Assembly: GCA_035944555.1 (NCBI GenBank)
Contig: DASZAY010000009.1
Location: forward strand, 124,001 to 188,000
DNA length: 64,000 nt
Origin: CADCWK01 sp035944555
Lineage (GTDB): Bacteria > Chloroflexota > Chloroflexia > Thermomicrobiales > UBA6265
Direction of reading: 5' to 3'
Shown: positions 49,989 through 60,611 of the stretch, one piece after another
Layout: each line of letters begins with the position of its first letter
How positions within the stretch are numbered: position 1 is the first letter of the stretch
Made by a program: the position numbers and the translations under genes
The notes under the pieces: generated by a model
The model's input: only the letters and a program-made list of their open reading frames with translations
Databases searched by the model: none
Told to the model about the DNA's origin: nothing

Positions 49989-51365
49989 ATGGTCATGGAC
50001 GACATCAGCTCCTACGTCGACGCCCACGCCGATGAGTACATCGCCTGGCTGCAGGAGCTGCTCCGCCAGCCCAGCGTCGCCGCGCAGAATCTCGGGATGA
50101 CGGAGGCAGCCGCGATCGTCACGCGCCAGCTCCACAGCATCGGGGCCGGCCCGACGACCTACGACACCCGCGGCGGCCACCCGGTCGTCTACGGCGAGGT
50201 CAAGGCGGGGGCAAGCTTCCCCGACGCCCGCACCCTCTCGTTTTATAACCACTACGATGTCCAGCCAGCCGAGCCCTATAACCTCTGGCACAGCGACCCG
50301 TGGGCGGCGGAGATCCGCGACGGCAAGATCTGGGCGCGGGGCGTGTCGGACAACAAGGGCAACATCGTCGCGCGTATCGCCGCCATCCACGCCTGGCAGC
50401 AGGTCCGCGGCGATCTCCCGCTCAACCTCCGCTTCATCATCGAGGGTGAAGAGGAGATCGGATCGCCGCATCTCGCCAACTTCACCGCCGATCACCCGGA
50501 CCTCTGCGCCGCCGACGCCTGCATCTGGGAGTTCGGTGGTCGGGCGCTGTCCGGCCAGCCGCAGATTCACCTCGGTCTCAAGGGCATGTGCTACGTCGAG
50601 TTGCGGGTCCGGGCGGCCAACAGTGACCTGCACTCGTCGCTCGCCACGACCATCCCGAACGCCGCGTGGCGCCTGACCTGGGCGCTAGCGTCGCTCAAGG
50701 GCCCGGACGAGCGGGTCCGCATCCCCGGTTTCTACGACAAGGTGCTTGAGCCGACCGCCGAGGAGCTGGCGGCGCTGGAGGCGCTGCCGGACGAGGACGA
50801 AGCCGGGCTGGAGCAGTACGGGATCAACAAGTACCTGCTCGGGCTGCGCGGGATGGACAAGAAGCTGCGCGACTCATTCCAGCCGACGCTGACGATCGCC
50901 GGGATGGAGAGCGGGTACACCGGCCAGGGCACCAAGACGGTCATGCCGGGCGAGGCGATGGCCAAGGTTGATATGCGGCTCTGCGCTAATCAGGACCCGC
51001 ACGAGATCTTCGAGCTCTTCAAGGCGCACCTGATGGCGCAGGGCTTCCACGACGTCGAGGTCACCCTGCTCTCGGCGCTGATGCCGGCCCGGACCCCCCT
51101 GACGGCGCCGATCGTCGGCGTGGTCGCGTCGGGCTTTGAGGACCTCTACGGGCAGGCGCCGATGATCTACCCGACGTCGGCCGGATCCGGTCCGTGGTAC
51201 CAGCTCTGCACGCAGTTCGGCGTCGACGGCTGCACGGCGGGCGTCGGCAACGGGCAGTCCAACGCCCACGCTCCGAATGAGAACATCACGGTCGAGGACT
51301 ACATCCTCGGGATCAAGCACATCGCCCTGATCATCGAGCGGTTCGCCGCTGCCGGGGCGAAGTAG
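49989..51365 (+). CDS. M20 family dipeptidase (CNDP/PepV-like)
   Basis: A 458-residue dipeptidase: FYNHYDVQPAEP, ARGVSDNKGN and IIEGEEEIGSPHL carry the metal ligands and general base, and YPTSAGSGPWYQLC plus HAPNENI close the active site, typical of cytosolic non-specific dipeptidases. Only moderately similar to its M20 neighbour, it is not a recent duplication. GAGGA is ten bases before the ATG. The downstream HD gene starts two bases after its stop, so this is an operon of three. Confidence 0.87.
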   Translation: MVMDDISSYVDAHADEYIAWLQELLRQPSVAAQNLGMTEAAAIVTRQLHSIGAGPTTYDTRGGHPVVYGEVKAGASFPDARTLSFYNHYDVQPAEPYNLWHSDPWAAEIRDGKIWARGVSDNKGNIVARIAAIHAWQQVRGDLPLNLRFIIEGEEEIGSPHLANFTADHPDLCAADACIWEFGGRALSGQPQIHLGLKGMCYVELRVRAANSDLHSSLATTIPNAAWRLTWALASLKGPDERVRIPGFYDKVLEPTAEELAALEALPDEDEAGLEQYGINKYLLGLRGMDKKLRDSFQPTLTIAGMESGYTGQGTKTVMPGEAMAKVDMRLCANQDPHEIFELFKAHLMAQGFHDVEVTLLSALMPARTPLTAPIVGVVASGFEDLYGQAPMIYPTSAGSGPWYQLCTQFGVDGCTAGVGNGQSNAHAPNENITVEDYILGIKHIALIIERFAAAGAK

Positions 51366-51367
51366 TC

Positions 51368-51928
51368 GTGCCTGTCAGTGCTGCCGCCCTCAGGCCCTAC
51401 CTGACCGACCCGGCGTGGTTCCGACGCGAGCCGTTCGGCATCCACGGCGTTAGTCACGTCACGCGGGTACTGGTCTGGTCGGCGGTGCTGGCTGACCATT
51501 TCGGCGGGACGCAGGGATTGCGCGTTCCCGAGCTGTACTGGGCGGCGGCTACCCACGACGTCGGCCGGGTGGATGACTGGACCGACGCTGGTCACGGCAC
51601 CCGCTCGGCCGGGTGGGCGAGGACCAACCTTGCCCGTGAGCGCCCGCTGGCGGCAAAGGCCGACATCGCGTTCATCGCCGAGCTGGACACCTGGCACGAG
51701 GTGACCGACCGGAAGATCGAGCGCTGGTCGGCCGAGTTGATGCTATTCAAGGATGCCGACGGGCTGGACCGCGGCCGGATCCACGATCTCAACCCGAAGT
51801 ACCTCCGCACGCAGGAGGCGACACGGAGGGTAGAGCAGGCCCGGGCACTGGAGCAGGCAACTGGGTTAGAGCGGGACCCATGGAAGGTCCTGGCAGCGGC
51901 CGTCTCGTTGGGGGTGCTCGAAGACTAG
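51368..51928 (+). CDS. HD-domain phosphohydrolase
   Basis: A 186-residue protein with the metal-binding HD residues: HGVSHVTRV, AAATHDVGRVDD and later FKDADGLDRGRI. Such proteins hydrolyse nucleotides or phosphate esters. No further domain fixes the substrate. The GTG start is two bases after the M20 dipeptidase stop, so it is probably translated by coupling. A 19-bp perfect terminator stem follows four bases later. Confidence 0.78.
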   Translation: MPVSAAALRPYLTDPAWFRREPFGIHGVSHVTRVLVWSAVLADHFGGTQGLRVPELYWAAATHDVGRVDDWTDAGHGTRSAGWARTNLARERPLAAKADIAFIAELDTWHEVTDRKIERWSAELMLFKDADGLDRGRIHDLNPKYLRTQEATRRVEQARALEQATGLERDPWKVLAAAVSLGVLED

Positions 51929-51931
51929 GAG

Positions 51932-51972
51932 ACAGAGAACCGCACCCCGCCAAGCGGGGTGCGGTTCTCTGT
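51932..51972. terminator. bidirectional terminator between the HD gene and thrS
   Basis: A perfect 19-bp stem (ACAGAGAACCGCACCCCGC and its complement) with a CAA loop, ending GTCGTCTT on the plus strand and serving both convergent transcripts. Confidence 0.88.
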
Positions 51973-52003
51973 CGTCTTGGCGCGCGACGCCTCTGACCGA
52001 CCG

Positions 52004-53812
<1,809 letters not shown>

Positions 53813-53880
53813 GGGGTGGTCCTTTCCTGGAGCCAGAGCGTCACGAGCGACGTCGGTCCACGGCATGGTGAGGTCCGCCG

Positions 53881-54148
53881 GAAAAACACAAAGACCCGCG
53901 TCCGCCTGGGACGTCGGGTCGACGTGGTTCCACCCCGGTTCCGGCTGGCGAGGGAATCACCCGACGCGCATGCCGCTCCTTGGCGCCGGTAACGGGGCGG
54001 GCCGGGCTGGCCGGGACGAGCGTTCTCGTCTGGCCCATCGCCGTCGCTCGCAGGTGGTACCCGATCCGGTGTCCCGACGCGGCTCTCAGCCGGTGGCCGC
54101 GTCTCTCTGGGGGCGTGGGTGGATCGGGGTCCTGCTCAATGCGAACTG
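53881..54148 (-). promoter_or_regulatory. T-box leader of thrS with terminator
   Basis: On the minus strand upstream of thrS, the T-box core AACCGGGGTGGAACCACG lies at 53923-53940 and contains the UGGA bulge expected to pair with an uncharged tRNA having U73. It is followed by a terminator hairpin (GACCCGACGTCC / GGACGCGGGTC, 53893-53920) and the T-rich run TTTGTGTTTTT (53881-53892). The leader starts near 54148. A possible ACC specifier triplet is seen near 54053-54061, but stem I was not resolved. The leader should switch thrS on when tRNA-Thr is uncharged. Confidence 0.75.
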
Positions 54149-54154
54149 ACCCGG

Positions 54155-54184
54155 AGCATACGGCGCCGTCCAGCCGGGTGTCAA
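54155..54184 (-). promoter_or_regulatory. promoter of the thrS T-box leader
   Basis: TTGACA (54179-54184), an 18-base spacer and TATGCT (54155-54160) on the minus strand. The -35 overlaps the last codons of the upstream carboxypeptidase gene. Confidence 0.7.
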
Positions 54185-55764
54185 CGCCGCTCGGGCGGGA
54201 CCCGGTAGGTCCCTGTCTGACGCGCACGGCTGGCCGCGCTGGACCGCTGCTGGGCACCGGGCGGGCGCGGTCGTCCGCCACCTGCCGATCGCTCCGGCTT
54301 CCCGGCCTGTGCCGAGTCAGTCGTTGCGCTAGGCGGAACGGGTCGGTCTGTCAGCGGCGACGGTTTCACCGGTCGGGACACCGACGGCGTTTCAGATCGG
54401 GGTGAGATCTTCCGGGCGGGGTCGGAAAGGGGCCGCGTCCCAGTGGCGGTCCGTGACGATGCGGCTTGGGCGAAGGCGGGGCGCATCGTGCCACCGGATC
54501 GCCGGTAGATGGCGAACGCCGCAAGCCCGGTGAGTCCGACCAGGCCGAGAACCAGCGCGATCTGCGCGATCCGCTCCAGCGCCCCGCCGGATGATGCACT
54601 CGCCCCGACAGCCGCTTCCGGGACCGCCTGCTGCTCGACCGCCGGGTCCGTGGTCGCCACGTCGGTCGTCGTGTCAGTGGTGCCGTCGGTCGCCGCGATG
54701 TTGGTCGTCGTACCGGCTGCCGGATCGGGGGCGCCCTCCGCGAGGGCCGCCTGCCCGGTGGTGCTGGTCGTGGCTGGCTGCCCACCGATCGTGCCCGAGG
54801 CGGCGGTGGATCGGTCGATCATCGCGATGGCCGGGTTGGTGAACAGGGCAAGCGAGCCGTCCCAGGTCGAAGGGGCTTCGATGCGCGCGCTGCGCTGCTC
54901 GAAGCCGTACTCCAGCAGGACCTCGTTGTCGTCGTACCAGTCCATGTTCTCGTGGACGCCATCGAGCGTCACCGAGATCATCTGCATCCCGTCGCGCTCG
55001 GCCACCTCGACCAGGCACCAGCCAGCGTCCCAGTCGTACCCGGTCTTTCCCCCAACCAGCGAGTCGTACATCCCGAGCAGTCGATTGTTGTTGTAGATCG
55101 TGTTGCCTTCACTGGTGGTGTACTCAGCCGACGAGATCAGCGTCTCGAAGAACGGGTGCTCCATGGCATACCGAGTGAAGGCGGCGAGGTCATGGGCGGT
55201 GGTGTAGTGGCCTGGGACACCCCAGCCGTCCGGAGTGATCAGGTGGGTATCCGTCAACCCCATGTCGAGGACCCGCTGGTTGATCCACCCCATGAACCGA
55301 TCGACCGACTGCTGCGGGTCGGTGTCACCCTCCTGGTACCCCAGGGAGCGAGCGATCGCGTGGGCCGCGTCGTTGCCGGACGGCAGCATCAGCCCGTAGA
55401 GCAACTCCTCCAGCGACAGTACCTCACCGGCCGTTATTCCCATGATCGAGTTGTTGGTCGGGTCCCGCAGGTCGGATTCGTCGGTTGTGATCAAGGTGTC
55501 GAGCGGCGCGATGTCCATTGCCTCGATGGCGGTGAAGATCTTGGTCAGCGAGCCGATCGCTACCCGCTTGTCGGCGTCGCGCTGCGCATACACCTCGCCC
55601 GTTTCGGCATCGACGACGATGTACCGGGACGAGTTGATACCCAGCTCCTCGACATCCTGGGCCGATGCCGGGGTGACGACCGAGAGCGCCGGGAGCAGCA
55701 GGAGGACAACCGCGACAGCCGCGAGCAGCCGGGCGCCGGGCCGGAGGGCAGGGGAGGGATTCAA
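54181..55764 (-). CDS. D-alanyl-D-alanine carboxypeptidase (S11 family)
   Basis: A 527-residue exported penicillin-binding protein. Signal peptide (LLAAVAVVLLLLPALSVVTPASA) then the S11 catalytic domain with SLTK (Ser-x-x-Lys), SGN in LPSGNDAAHAIA, and KTG in VGGKTGYDWDAGWC. A Thr-rich low-complexity linker (about residues 325-390) precedes a transmembrane helix (IALVLGLVGLTGLAAFAIYRR) and a Pro/Arg-rich cytoplasmic tail. It trims pentapeptide stems of peptidoglycan. The start is a TTG with GGAG seven bases upstream. The C-terminal anchor and long tail differ from DacA, which uses an amphipathic helix. Confidence 0.88.
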   Translation of the reverse strand: MNPSPALRPGARLLAAVAVVLLLLPALSVVTPASAQDVEELGINSSRYIVVDAETGEVYAQRDADKRVAIGSLTKIFTAIEAMDIAPLDTLITTDESDLRDPTNNSIMGITAGEVLSLEELLYGLMLPSGNDAAHAIARSLGYQEGDTDPQQSVDRFMGWINQRVLDMGLTDTHLITPDGWGVPGHYTTAHDLAAFTRYAMEHPFFETLISSAEYTTSEGNTIYNNNRLLGMYDSLVGGKTGYDWDAGWCLVEVAERDGMQMISVTLDGVHENMDWYDDNEVLLEYGFEQRSARIEAPSTWDGSLALFTNPAIAMIDRSTAASGTIGGQPATTSTTGQAALAEGAPDPAAGTTTNIAATDGTTDTTTDVATTDPAVEQQAVPEAAVGASASSGGALERIAQIALVLGLVGLTGLAAFAIYRRSGGTMRPAFAQAASSRTATGTRPLSDPARKISPRSETPSVSRPVKPSPLTDRPVPPSATTDSAQAGKPERSAGGGRPRPPGAQQRSSAASRARQTGTYRVPPERR

Positions 55765-55923
55765 GCCGTAGCTCCAGGGTCACGGTGGCGGCCAGCCAAC
55801 CAGCAGGCTCGACGCCGGACCGATGAGTCATCGCACAGGTAGTGGGGGCAAGCATAGGAAGGGGCCGGCGATGCCGTCAACCAGATGTTGTCCGTGGCCG
55901 GACCGTCCGGTCGAAAAGGCGAA

Positions 55924-55951
55924 CCGCCCGGCGCTGACAGGCACCGGGCGG
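55924..55951 (-). terminator. terminator of tRNA-Val
   Basis: CCGCCCGG / CCGGGCGG, an 8-bp stem followed on the minus strand by GTTCGCCTTTT. It lies 11 bases past the tRNA. Confidence 0.65.
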
Positions 55952-55961
55952 CTCTCTCGGG

Positions 55962-56035
<74 letters not shown>

Positions 56036-56053
56036 GAGTGCTGACGCCGCGTG

Positions 56054-56082
56054 AGTATACCGATCGACTGTCCCAGCGTCAA
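56054..56082 (-). promoter_or_regulatory. promoter of tRNA-Val
   Basis: On the minus strand TTGACG (56077-56082), exactly 17 bases, TATACT (56054-56059). Transcription would begin about 12 bases before the mature tRNA. Confidence 0.8.
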
Positions 56083-56143
56083 ACCCCAGAATGGGGGGAG
56101 TGGACGGTCGATGATGTGGGCCGCTGAATCTTCCTGCCGGACC

Positions 56144-56149
56144 TATACT
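56144..56149 (+). promoter_or_regulatory. -10 element TATACT, six bases before a start codon
   Basis: TATACT followed by TTGTCC and the ATG at 56156. Transcription would begin at the start codon. No -35 consensus is seen. Confidence 0.45.
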
Positions 56150-56155
56150 TTGTCC

Positions 56156-56518
56156 ATGGGCAAGCGCATCACCAGGGACACGCTCCGGAGGGTCGAAGGT
56201 CACCTCCTGGGCGAGCAGGCTCCACGCCACGAGCCGGTAGCAAGGCCAGCTCCCGAGCGCCCACGCAGGAAGCAGTCATTCAATCTCTTCACACCGGACC
56301 CGGACGCCTCTCCGCTGGAGCGCGCCCTCGGTCCAGGCTGCCTGCTGTCGCTCGTGATCGTGGCGCTGATGGTCATCGGGTTCAAACGGATCGGGGCGTT
56401 GCCGCCCCCGGCGCTCGCGATCCTGGCGGTCGTCGTCTTCGCCCTCGTCCTCTTTCTCCTGCTGCGGATGCGACCGGTGCGGATCGACGGCAATGACCGG
56501 CCGACCCGCCGTCGCTGA
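56156..56518 (+). CDS. small membrane protein of unknown function
   Basis: A 120-residue protein with a basic N-terminus (MGKRITRDTLRRVEGHLL), a Pro/Arg-rich stretch, then two membrane helices (GCLLSLVIVALMVIGF, about residues 60-75, and PALAILAVVVFALVLFLLL, about 85-103) and a basic tail. I do not recognise it. There is no Shine-Dalgarno, but a TATACT box lies six bases upstream, suggesting leaderless translation. It is convergent with the RNase H-like gene. Confidence 0.6.
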   Translation: MGKRITRDTLRRVEGHLLGEQAPRHEPVARPAPERPRRKQSFNLFTPDPDASPLERALGPGCLLSLVIVALMVIGFKRIGALPPPALAILAVVVFALVLFLLLRMRPVRIDGNDRPTRRR

Positions 56519-56529
56519 GCGCTGGTCCG

Positions 56530-56958
56530 TCAGTGACCCAGCTCACGGACGCTCCGGTCCCGCCGGTGCCAGGTCAGTGAGGTCTTCCCGAACTGGCGCA
56601 GCCCCTCGACGACCTGCTGGCGGAGCGGGGCCAGGTCGGCATTCTTCACCTTCCACGTCCCGTTGACCTGGTTGATGACGAGCTGGCTGTCGCCGCCGAT
56701 CTGGACGGTCGCGCTGGCCGCTTCGGGACCCAGCGTCGACTTCAGCCGGGCCAGCGCGTGGATGAGTGTCCGGTACTCCGCCTGGTTGTTGGTCACCCGG
56801 CCCTCGAACTCGACCCGCTCCCGGGCCAGCTCCACGTCACCGTAGCGGATCAGGAACGAGCCGTAGCCCTTGCCGGGGTTGCCCAGCGATCCGCCATCGA
56901 AGACGATCTCGTAAGCGGTCCCGGACGAGGAACCGGGTCGGGCGGTCATGGACGTCAT
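56530..56958 (-). CDS. RNase H-like (RVT_3) protein with a shortened C-terminus
   Basis: A 142-residue RNase HI-like fold: D21 in FDGGSLGNPGKG, E61 in TNNQAEYRTL and D90 in GGDSQLVINQ are the catalytic acidic residues. The fourth, normally an Asp in an N-x-x-A-D motif, is not found. The protein ends TWHRRDRSVRELGH, at which point homologues continue for about 5-15 residues. It may be a truncated or divergent RNase HI lacking full activity, or Glu139 may substitute. The ATG has AGGAG ten bases upstream. Confidence 0.8.
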   Translation of the reverse strand: MTSMTARPGSSSGTAYEIVFDGGSLGNPGKGYGSFLIRYGDVELARERVEFEGRVTNNQAEYRTLIHALARLKSTLGPEAASATVQIGGDSQLVINQVNGTWKVKNADLAPLRQQVVEGLRQFGKTSLTWHRRDRSVRELGH

Positions 56959-57077
56959 GCGATGTTCACTCCTGATCTGCGGATTGGGCGGGGCGAGCGG
57001 CGATCCATGATCCTACTCTACCGGCCCTGGCCGGGCATCCGGGAATCCCGTAAGCGGATGAGTAAAAGGAGCCAGGC

Positions 57078-58181
57078 GTGACCGAGCAAACGGACGACAC
57101 GACGCTGAAGCAGGCATTGCTGGACCAGACGGTCCTCTATGCGGGAATCGACGGAGTCGCGGGCTACGAGCAGGACGTCGTCCGGCGGCTCCGCGATGAT
57201 CTGGAGCCCCACGTCGACCGGGTCTTCGTCGACCCGTTCGGCAACCTCGTCGGGACGATCGACGGGCCCGAGGGAGCGCCGTCGCTGATGGTCTCCGCGC
57301 ACAGCGATGAGATCGGCGGGGTCGTCAAGGCGATCGAGCCGGACGGCCAGCTCCGGTTCGAGAAGATGGGCGGCGTGATCGAGACGCTGCTCGTCGGACG
57401 GATGGTGCGGGTGAGGGGACAGCGTGGCGTGATTGGCGCCAAGGCGGGGCATGTCACGCCGCCGGCCGAGCGGTTGACCGCGCCACCGGTCCGAGATCTC
57501 TACATCGACCTGGGCTATGACACCGCGGAGGCTGTCCGGGCCGCGGGCGTGCAGGTCGGTGACCCGATCGCCTACGAATCAGACGCGAAGCCGATGGCCA
57601 ATGGCGAGCGGATCGTCGGCAAGGCGCTCGACAACCGGGTCTGCTGCGCGATGATCGTCGAGCTTGCCCGCCGGCTGAAGGGTGCCCGGCTCGACTGCAC
57701 GCTGCACCTCGTCGTCGCGGTCCAGGAGGAGGTCGGCCTCCGCGGGGCGCAGATGATCACGCACCGCCTCAACCCGACGGCCGCCATCGTCGTCGACACC
57801 ATGCCGTCCGGTGGCACGCCGGACGTCTCCGCGACCCGGGATCTCCCGATGGTGATCGGTGCCGGTCCCGTCATCACGCTGGTTAGCCACAGCGGTGGAG
57901 GTGGGGCGATCGGGCAGCCCGCCATGCGCGACCTGCTGCTCGCGGCCGCCGAGGGAGCAGGCATTCAGTACCAGCGCGGCATCTTCTATGGTGGCAACTC
58001 GGACGCCGCCGCGGTCCACCTCGTCCGTGATGGCATCCCGACCGGGATCGTGAACATCGCTCGGCGGTATGCGCACTCGCCGGTCGAGGTGATCGACCTC
58101 AACGATGCCGTCGGGACGTTCCAACTGCTGGAAGCGTCGATCCGGGCGTTCGGTCCGCAGACGGATCTGGGCTTCCTCTAG
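57078..58181 (+). CDS. M42 family metallopeptidase (aminopeptidase)
   Basis: A 367-residue co-catalytic metallopeptidase. Ligands are in SAHSDEIGG, KALDNRVCCAM (bridging Asp), VAVQEEVGLRGAQM (Glu base and ligand), and VVDTMPSGGTPDV, with the family GGNSDAAAVHLVRDG motif towards the end. M42 enzymes form dodecameric shells and trim peptides from proteolysis. Endoglucanase annotations are historical. GTG start with AAGGAG six bases upstream. Its TAG stop overlaps the convergent coaX stop within a CTAG palindrome. Confidence 0.87.
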   Translation: MTEQTDDTTLKQALLDQTVLYAGIDGVAGYEQDVVRRLRDDLEPHVDRVFVDPFGNLVGTIDGPEGAPSLMVSAHSDEIGGVVKAIEPDGQLRFEKMGGVIETLLVGRMVRVRGQRGVIGAKAGHVTPPAERLTAPPVRDLYIDLGYDTAEAVRAAGVQVGDPIAYESDAKPMANGERIVGKALDNRVCCAMIVELARRLKGARLDCTLHLVVAVQEEVGLRGAQMITHRLNPTAAIVVDTMPSGGTPDVSATRDLPMVIGAGPVITLVSHSGGGGAIGQPAMRDLLLAAAEGAGIQYQRGIFYGGNSDAAAVHLVRDGIPTGIVNIARRYAHSPVEVIDLNDAVGTFQLLEASIRAFGPQTDLGFL

Positions 58182-59023
58182 ACCTGTGGACGCGGGGTGC
58201 TCGTTGACCCCGCGTCTACCGCCATCGACCGCATCGCGATTGCCCGCAGCCCATAGAGCGTCAGGGCCGGTTCGTACCGGTTCAGCACGGCCGACTCGGC
58301 GACGAACTGCGGAGCCCGGCCCCCCGTGACGAGAACGGGCGCGTCAGTGCCCAGTTCATTTCGGATCCGGCGAACGATTCCCTCGACCAGGTCCAGGTAA
58401 CCCGCCACGCTGCCGGACTGGAGGGCGGCAGCCGTTCCGCGGCCGATGCCGGTCGTCGGCGGGAACTCCAGGGGAATCGGCTGGAGCTGGGCTGCGCGGC
58501 TGGTCAGCGCTTCCATCAGGAGGCCGGGCCCAGGGGCGATGGCGCCCCCGATGAAGTCGCCGGCCGGGTCAAGGACCTCGACGTTCGTCGCCGTCCCGAT
58601 GTCCACGACGATGCAGGGCGCGCCGACGAGCTCACGGGCCGCGACGGCGTTGGCGATCCGGTCGGCACCGGTTGCCAGGGGTTGCTCGGTCGTCACGCGG
58701 ATCCCGAGGTCCAGCCGGGCGGAGACGACGATCGGCGCAAGTCCAAGGTGCCGGCGGCACATATCTTCTATGCGTGGTGTCGCGGCCGGGACGACACTCC
58801 CGATGACGATTGACACGATCTGCCGGCGATCGAACTGTTCCGTGTCGAGCAGCGCGTCGAGGGTCACGAACCAGTCGTCGCCCATCCGCTCGCCTCGGGT
58901 CGCGACCCGCCACGTCCGGACCACGCTTTGTTCCATGGAGATGGCGGGGTCGAGACGGCAGAGACCGAAGACCGTGTTGCTGTTCCCGACGTCAATCGCG
59001 AGCAGGAGCGACTCCTGGGTCAT
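58178..59023 (-). CDS. coaX: type III pantothenate kinase
   Basis: A 281-residue ASKHA-fold kinase for the first step of CoA synthesis: LLLAIDVGNSNTVFGL (phosphate 1), PLATGADRIANAVAARE (pantothenate binding, with the catalytic Asp) and VDIGTATNVEVLDPAGDFIGGAIAPG (phosphate 2). The type III form is insensitive to CoA feedback and needs a monovalent cation. It is convergent with the M42 gene, sharing a four-base overlap. Confidence 0.93.
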   Translation of the reverse strand: MTQESLLLAIDVGNSNTVFGLCRLDPAISMEQSVVRTWRVATRGERMGDDWFVTLDALLDTEQFDRRQIVSIVIGSVVPAATPRIEDMCRRHLGLAPIVVSARLDLGIRVTTEQPLATGADRIANAVAARELVGAPCIVVDIGTATNVEVLDPAGDFIGGAIAPGPGLLMEALTSRAAQLQPIPLEFPPTTGIGRGTAAALQSGSVAGYLDLVEGIVRRIRNELGTDAPVLVTGGRAPQFVAESAVLNRYEPALTLYGLRAIAMRSMAVDAGSTSTPRPQV

Positions 59024-59179
59024 CGGCGGCAGACTTCCTGACTCAGTGCGAGGGCCAACCTGCGAAGCCCCGCGCGGGGAGCTGACCGTGACGGCGACGT
59101 ATCATCCCACATGGACTGGTGAGGATCCGTCGTCGGGGCGCAGTGCCCCGCGACGTGAACCCGCCGACGAGGGCAGGGA

Positions 59180-60577
59180 ATGACAGGCGGCTCCTTGGAC
59201 CGGGATGACGATACGCGCTCGTCCCGTGACACGAATGAAACCGAAAACGTCCCGTCGGGCACTGAAAAAAATCCTCCATGGGACAACCGCAGATGGGACG
59301 AGGCTGACGACCAGGACGTACATCGGATCAAGAACCACGGCCGGAAGGGCGACCCGCTGATCCGGCTTCTGGCCGGGCTTGCCGTAGTCCTGATCGCGAT
59401 GGTCGCCTTCCTTGGAGGGGTGTTCGTCGAGCGCGAACTGGTCAGCCGGTCCGGTCCGATCGATGATGAGCGACTGGACGAGGTCGCCGAGATCATCCAG
59501 GCCGAGTATTACCGAGGTCCGACCGATGACGCCTCGCAGGCGGCGTTCGAGGAGCAGCTGGAGCAGGGCGCCCTGGAAGGGATCGCGGCTGGCGCTGGCG
59601 ACCCGTACACCGCCTATCTTCCGCCGTCGGACGCGGCTCCGCTTTCGACCGCTCTCAGCGGCCAGTACGGCGGGATCGGAGTGGTTGTCCAGCAGCAGGA
59701 CCAGCGACTCGTCGTCACCAACGTAACTCCCGGTGGTCCGGCTGAGGAGGCAGGCCTCCGGCCCGGTGATGTGCTCGTATCAGTCGACGATTTCCAGCTG
59801 GCCGGCGTGTCCGTCTCGGATGCCGGCGAGCGGATCCGCGGAGAGGTCGGAACGGTTGCGACGGTTGTGGTGGACCGGATCGCCACGGGAGAACGGCTGA
59901 CCTTCGCCGCAGAGCGCGAGCGCCTCGAGACGCCGGTCGTCGACTACCGGTTTGACGCGGAAACCGGTATCGCCACGATCTCAGTCGCCCAGTTCAACGC
60001 CACGACGACCGCTCAGCTCGACCGAAGCCTCATCCTGGCGCGGGCGGACGGGGCAACGGGCCTGATCCTTGATCTCCGGGGCAACGGTGGCGGGACAGTC
60101 ACCGCCGCACAGGAGATGATCGGACGGTTCGTGCCGGCTGCTCAGGGGCCCGCACTGTACGAGACGGTAGGCCGGGCCGGCGCGGCCGAGGATTACGTGT
60201 CGCTGCCGATCATCGGGACGCCCGATGGCTCGGTGTCGGACCTGCCTCTGGTAGTCGTCGTGGATGGAAACACCGCCAGCGCGGCCGAGATCGTTGCCGC
60301 GTCACTGCGGGACTATGGGCGCGCCGTCGTGCTGGGTGAGCCGACGTTCGGCAAGGGATCGGTCCAGCGCATCCACGAGTTCGACGATCGCTCCATTCTC
60401 CGGGTCACGATCGCGGAATGGCTGACGCCCGACCGCCAGCGCCTCAATGGGGTGGGCGTGGTAATCGATGTGCCGGTGACCGGGGGACCGACGCCGGAAT
60501 CAGAAGACGCCCAACTGGAAGCCGCGACAGCCTGGTTGCTGTCGGGTGGGACGAGTAGCGCGACGTTCGGGTGGTAG
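59180..60577 (+). CDS. S41 family carboxyl-terminal processing protease
   Basis: A 465-residue exported serine protease. There is an N-terminal cytoplasmic acidic tail (1-60), a membrane helix at 64-83, a PDZ domain at about 160-245 (GGIGVVV...GLRPGDVLVSVD), then the catalytic core: LILDLRGNGGG (about 296-305), S367 in GNTASAAE and K392 in FGKGSVQ form the Ser/Lys dyad. It cleaves the C-termini of envelope proteins. The ATG has AGGGCAGGG upstream. It is monocistronic. Confidence 0.9.
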   Translation: MTGGSLDRDDDTRSSRDTNETENVPSGTEKNPPWDNRRWDEADDQDVHRIKNHGRKGDPLIRLLAGLAVVLIAMVAFLGGVFVERELVSRSGPIDDERLDEVAEIIQAEYYRGPTDDASQAAFEEQLEQGALEGIAAGAGDPYTAYLPPSDAAPLSTALSGQYGGIGVVVQQQDQRLVVTNVTPGGPAEEAGLRPGDVLVSVDDFQLAGVSVSDAGERIRGEVGTVATVVVDRIATGERLTFAAERERLETPVVDYRFDAETGIATISVAQFNATTTAQLDRSLILARADGATGLILDLRGNGGGTVTAAQEMIGRFVPAAQGPALYETVGRAGAAEDYVSLPIIGTPDGSVSDLPLVVVVDGNTASAAEIVAASLRDYGRAVVLGEPTFGKGSVQRIHEFDDRSILRVTIAEWLTPDRQRLNGVGVVIDVPVTGGPTPESEDAQLEAATAWLLSGGTSSATFGW

Positions 60578-60611
60578 AGACCGTTGGGCCGGATTTGTTG
60601 GCACCTGGTCG

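Noticed and set aside
48666..50633. A 655-codon open frame antisense to the two M20 peptidase genes
   Set aside because: Its composition is the mirror of the peptidase codons. Both sense-strand genes carry complete catalytic motifs and spacing, so the antisense frame is not a gene.
53980..54405. Open frames across the thrS leader
   Set aside because: The interval is explained by the promoter, T-box and terminator. The frames read through conserved RNA elements.
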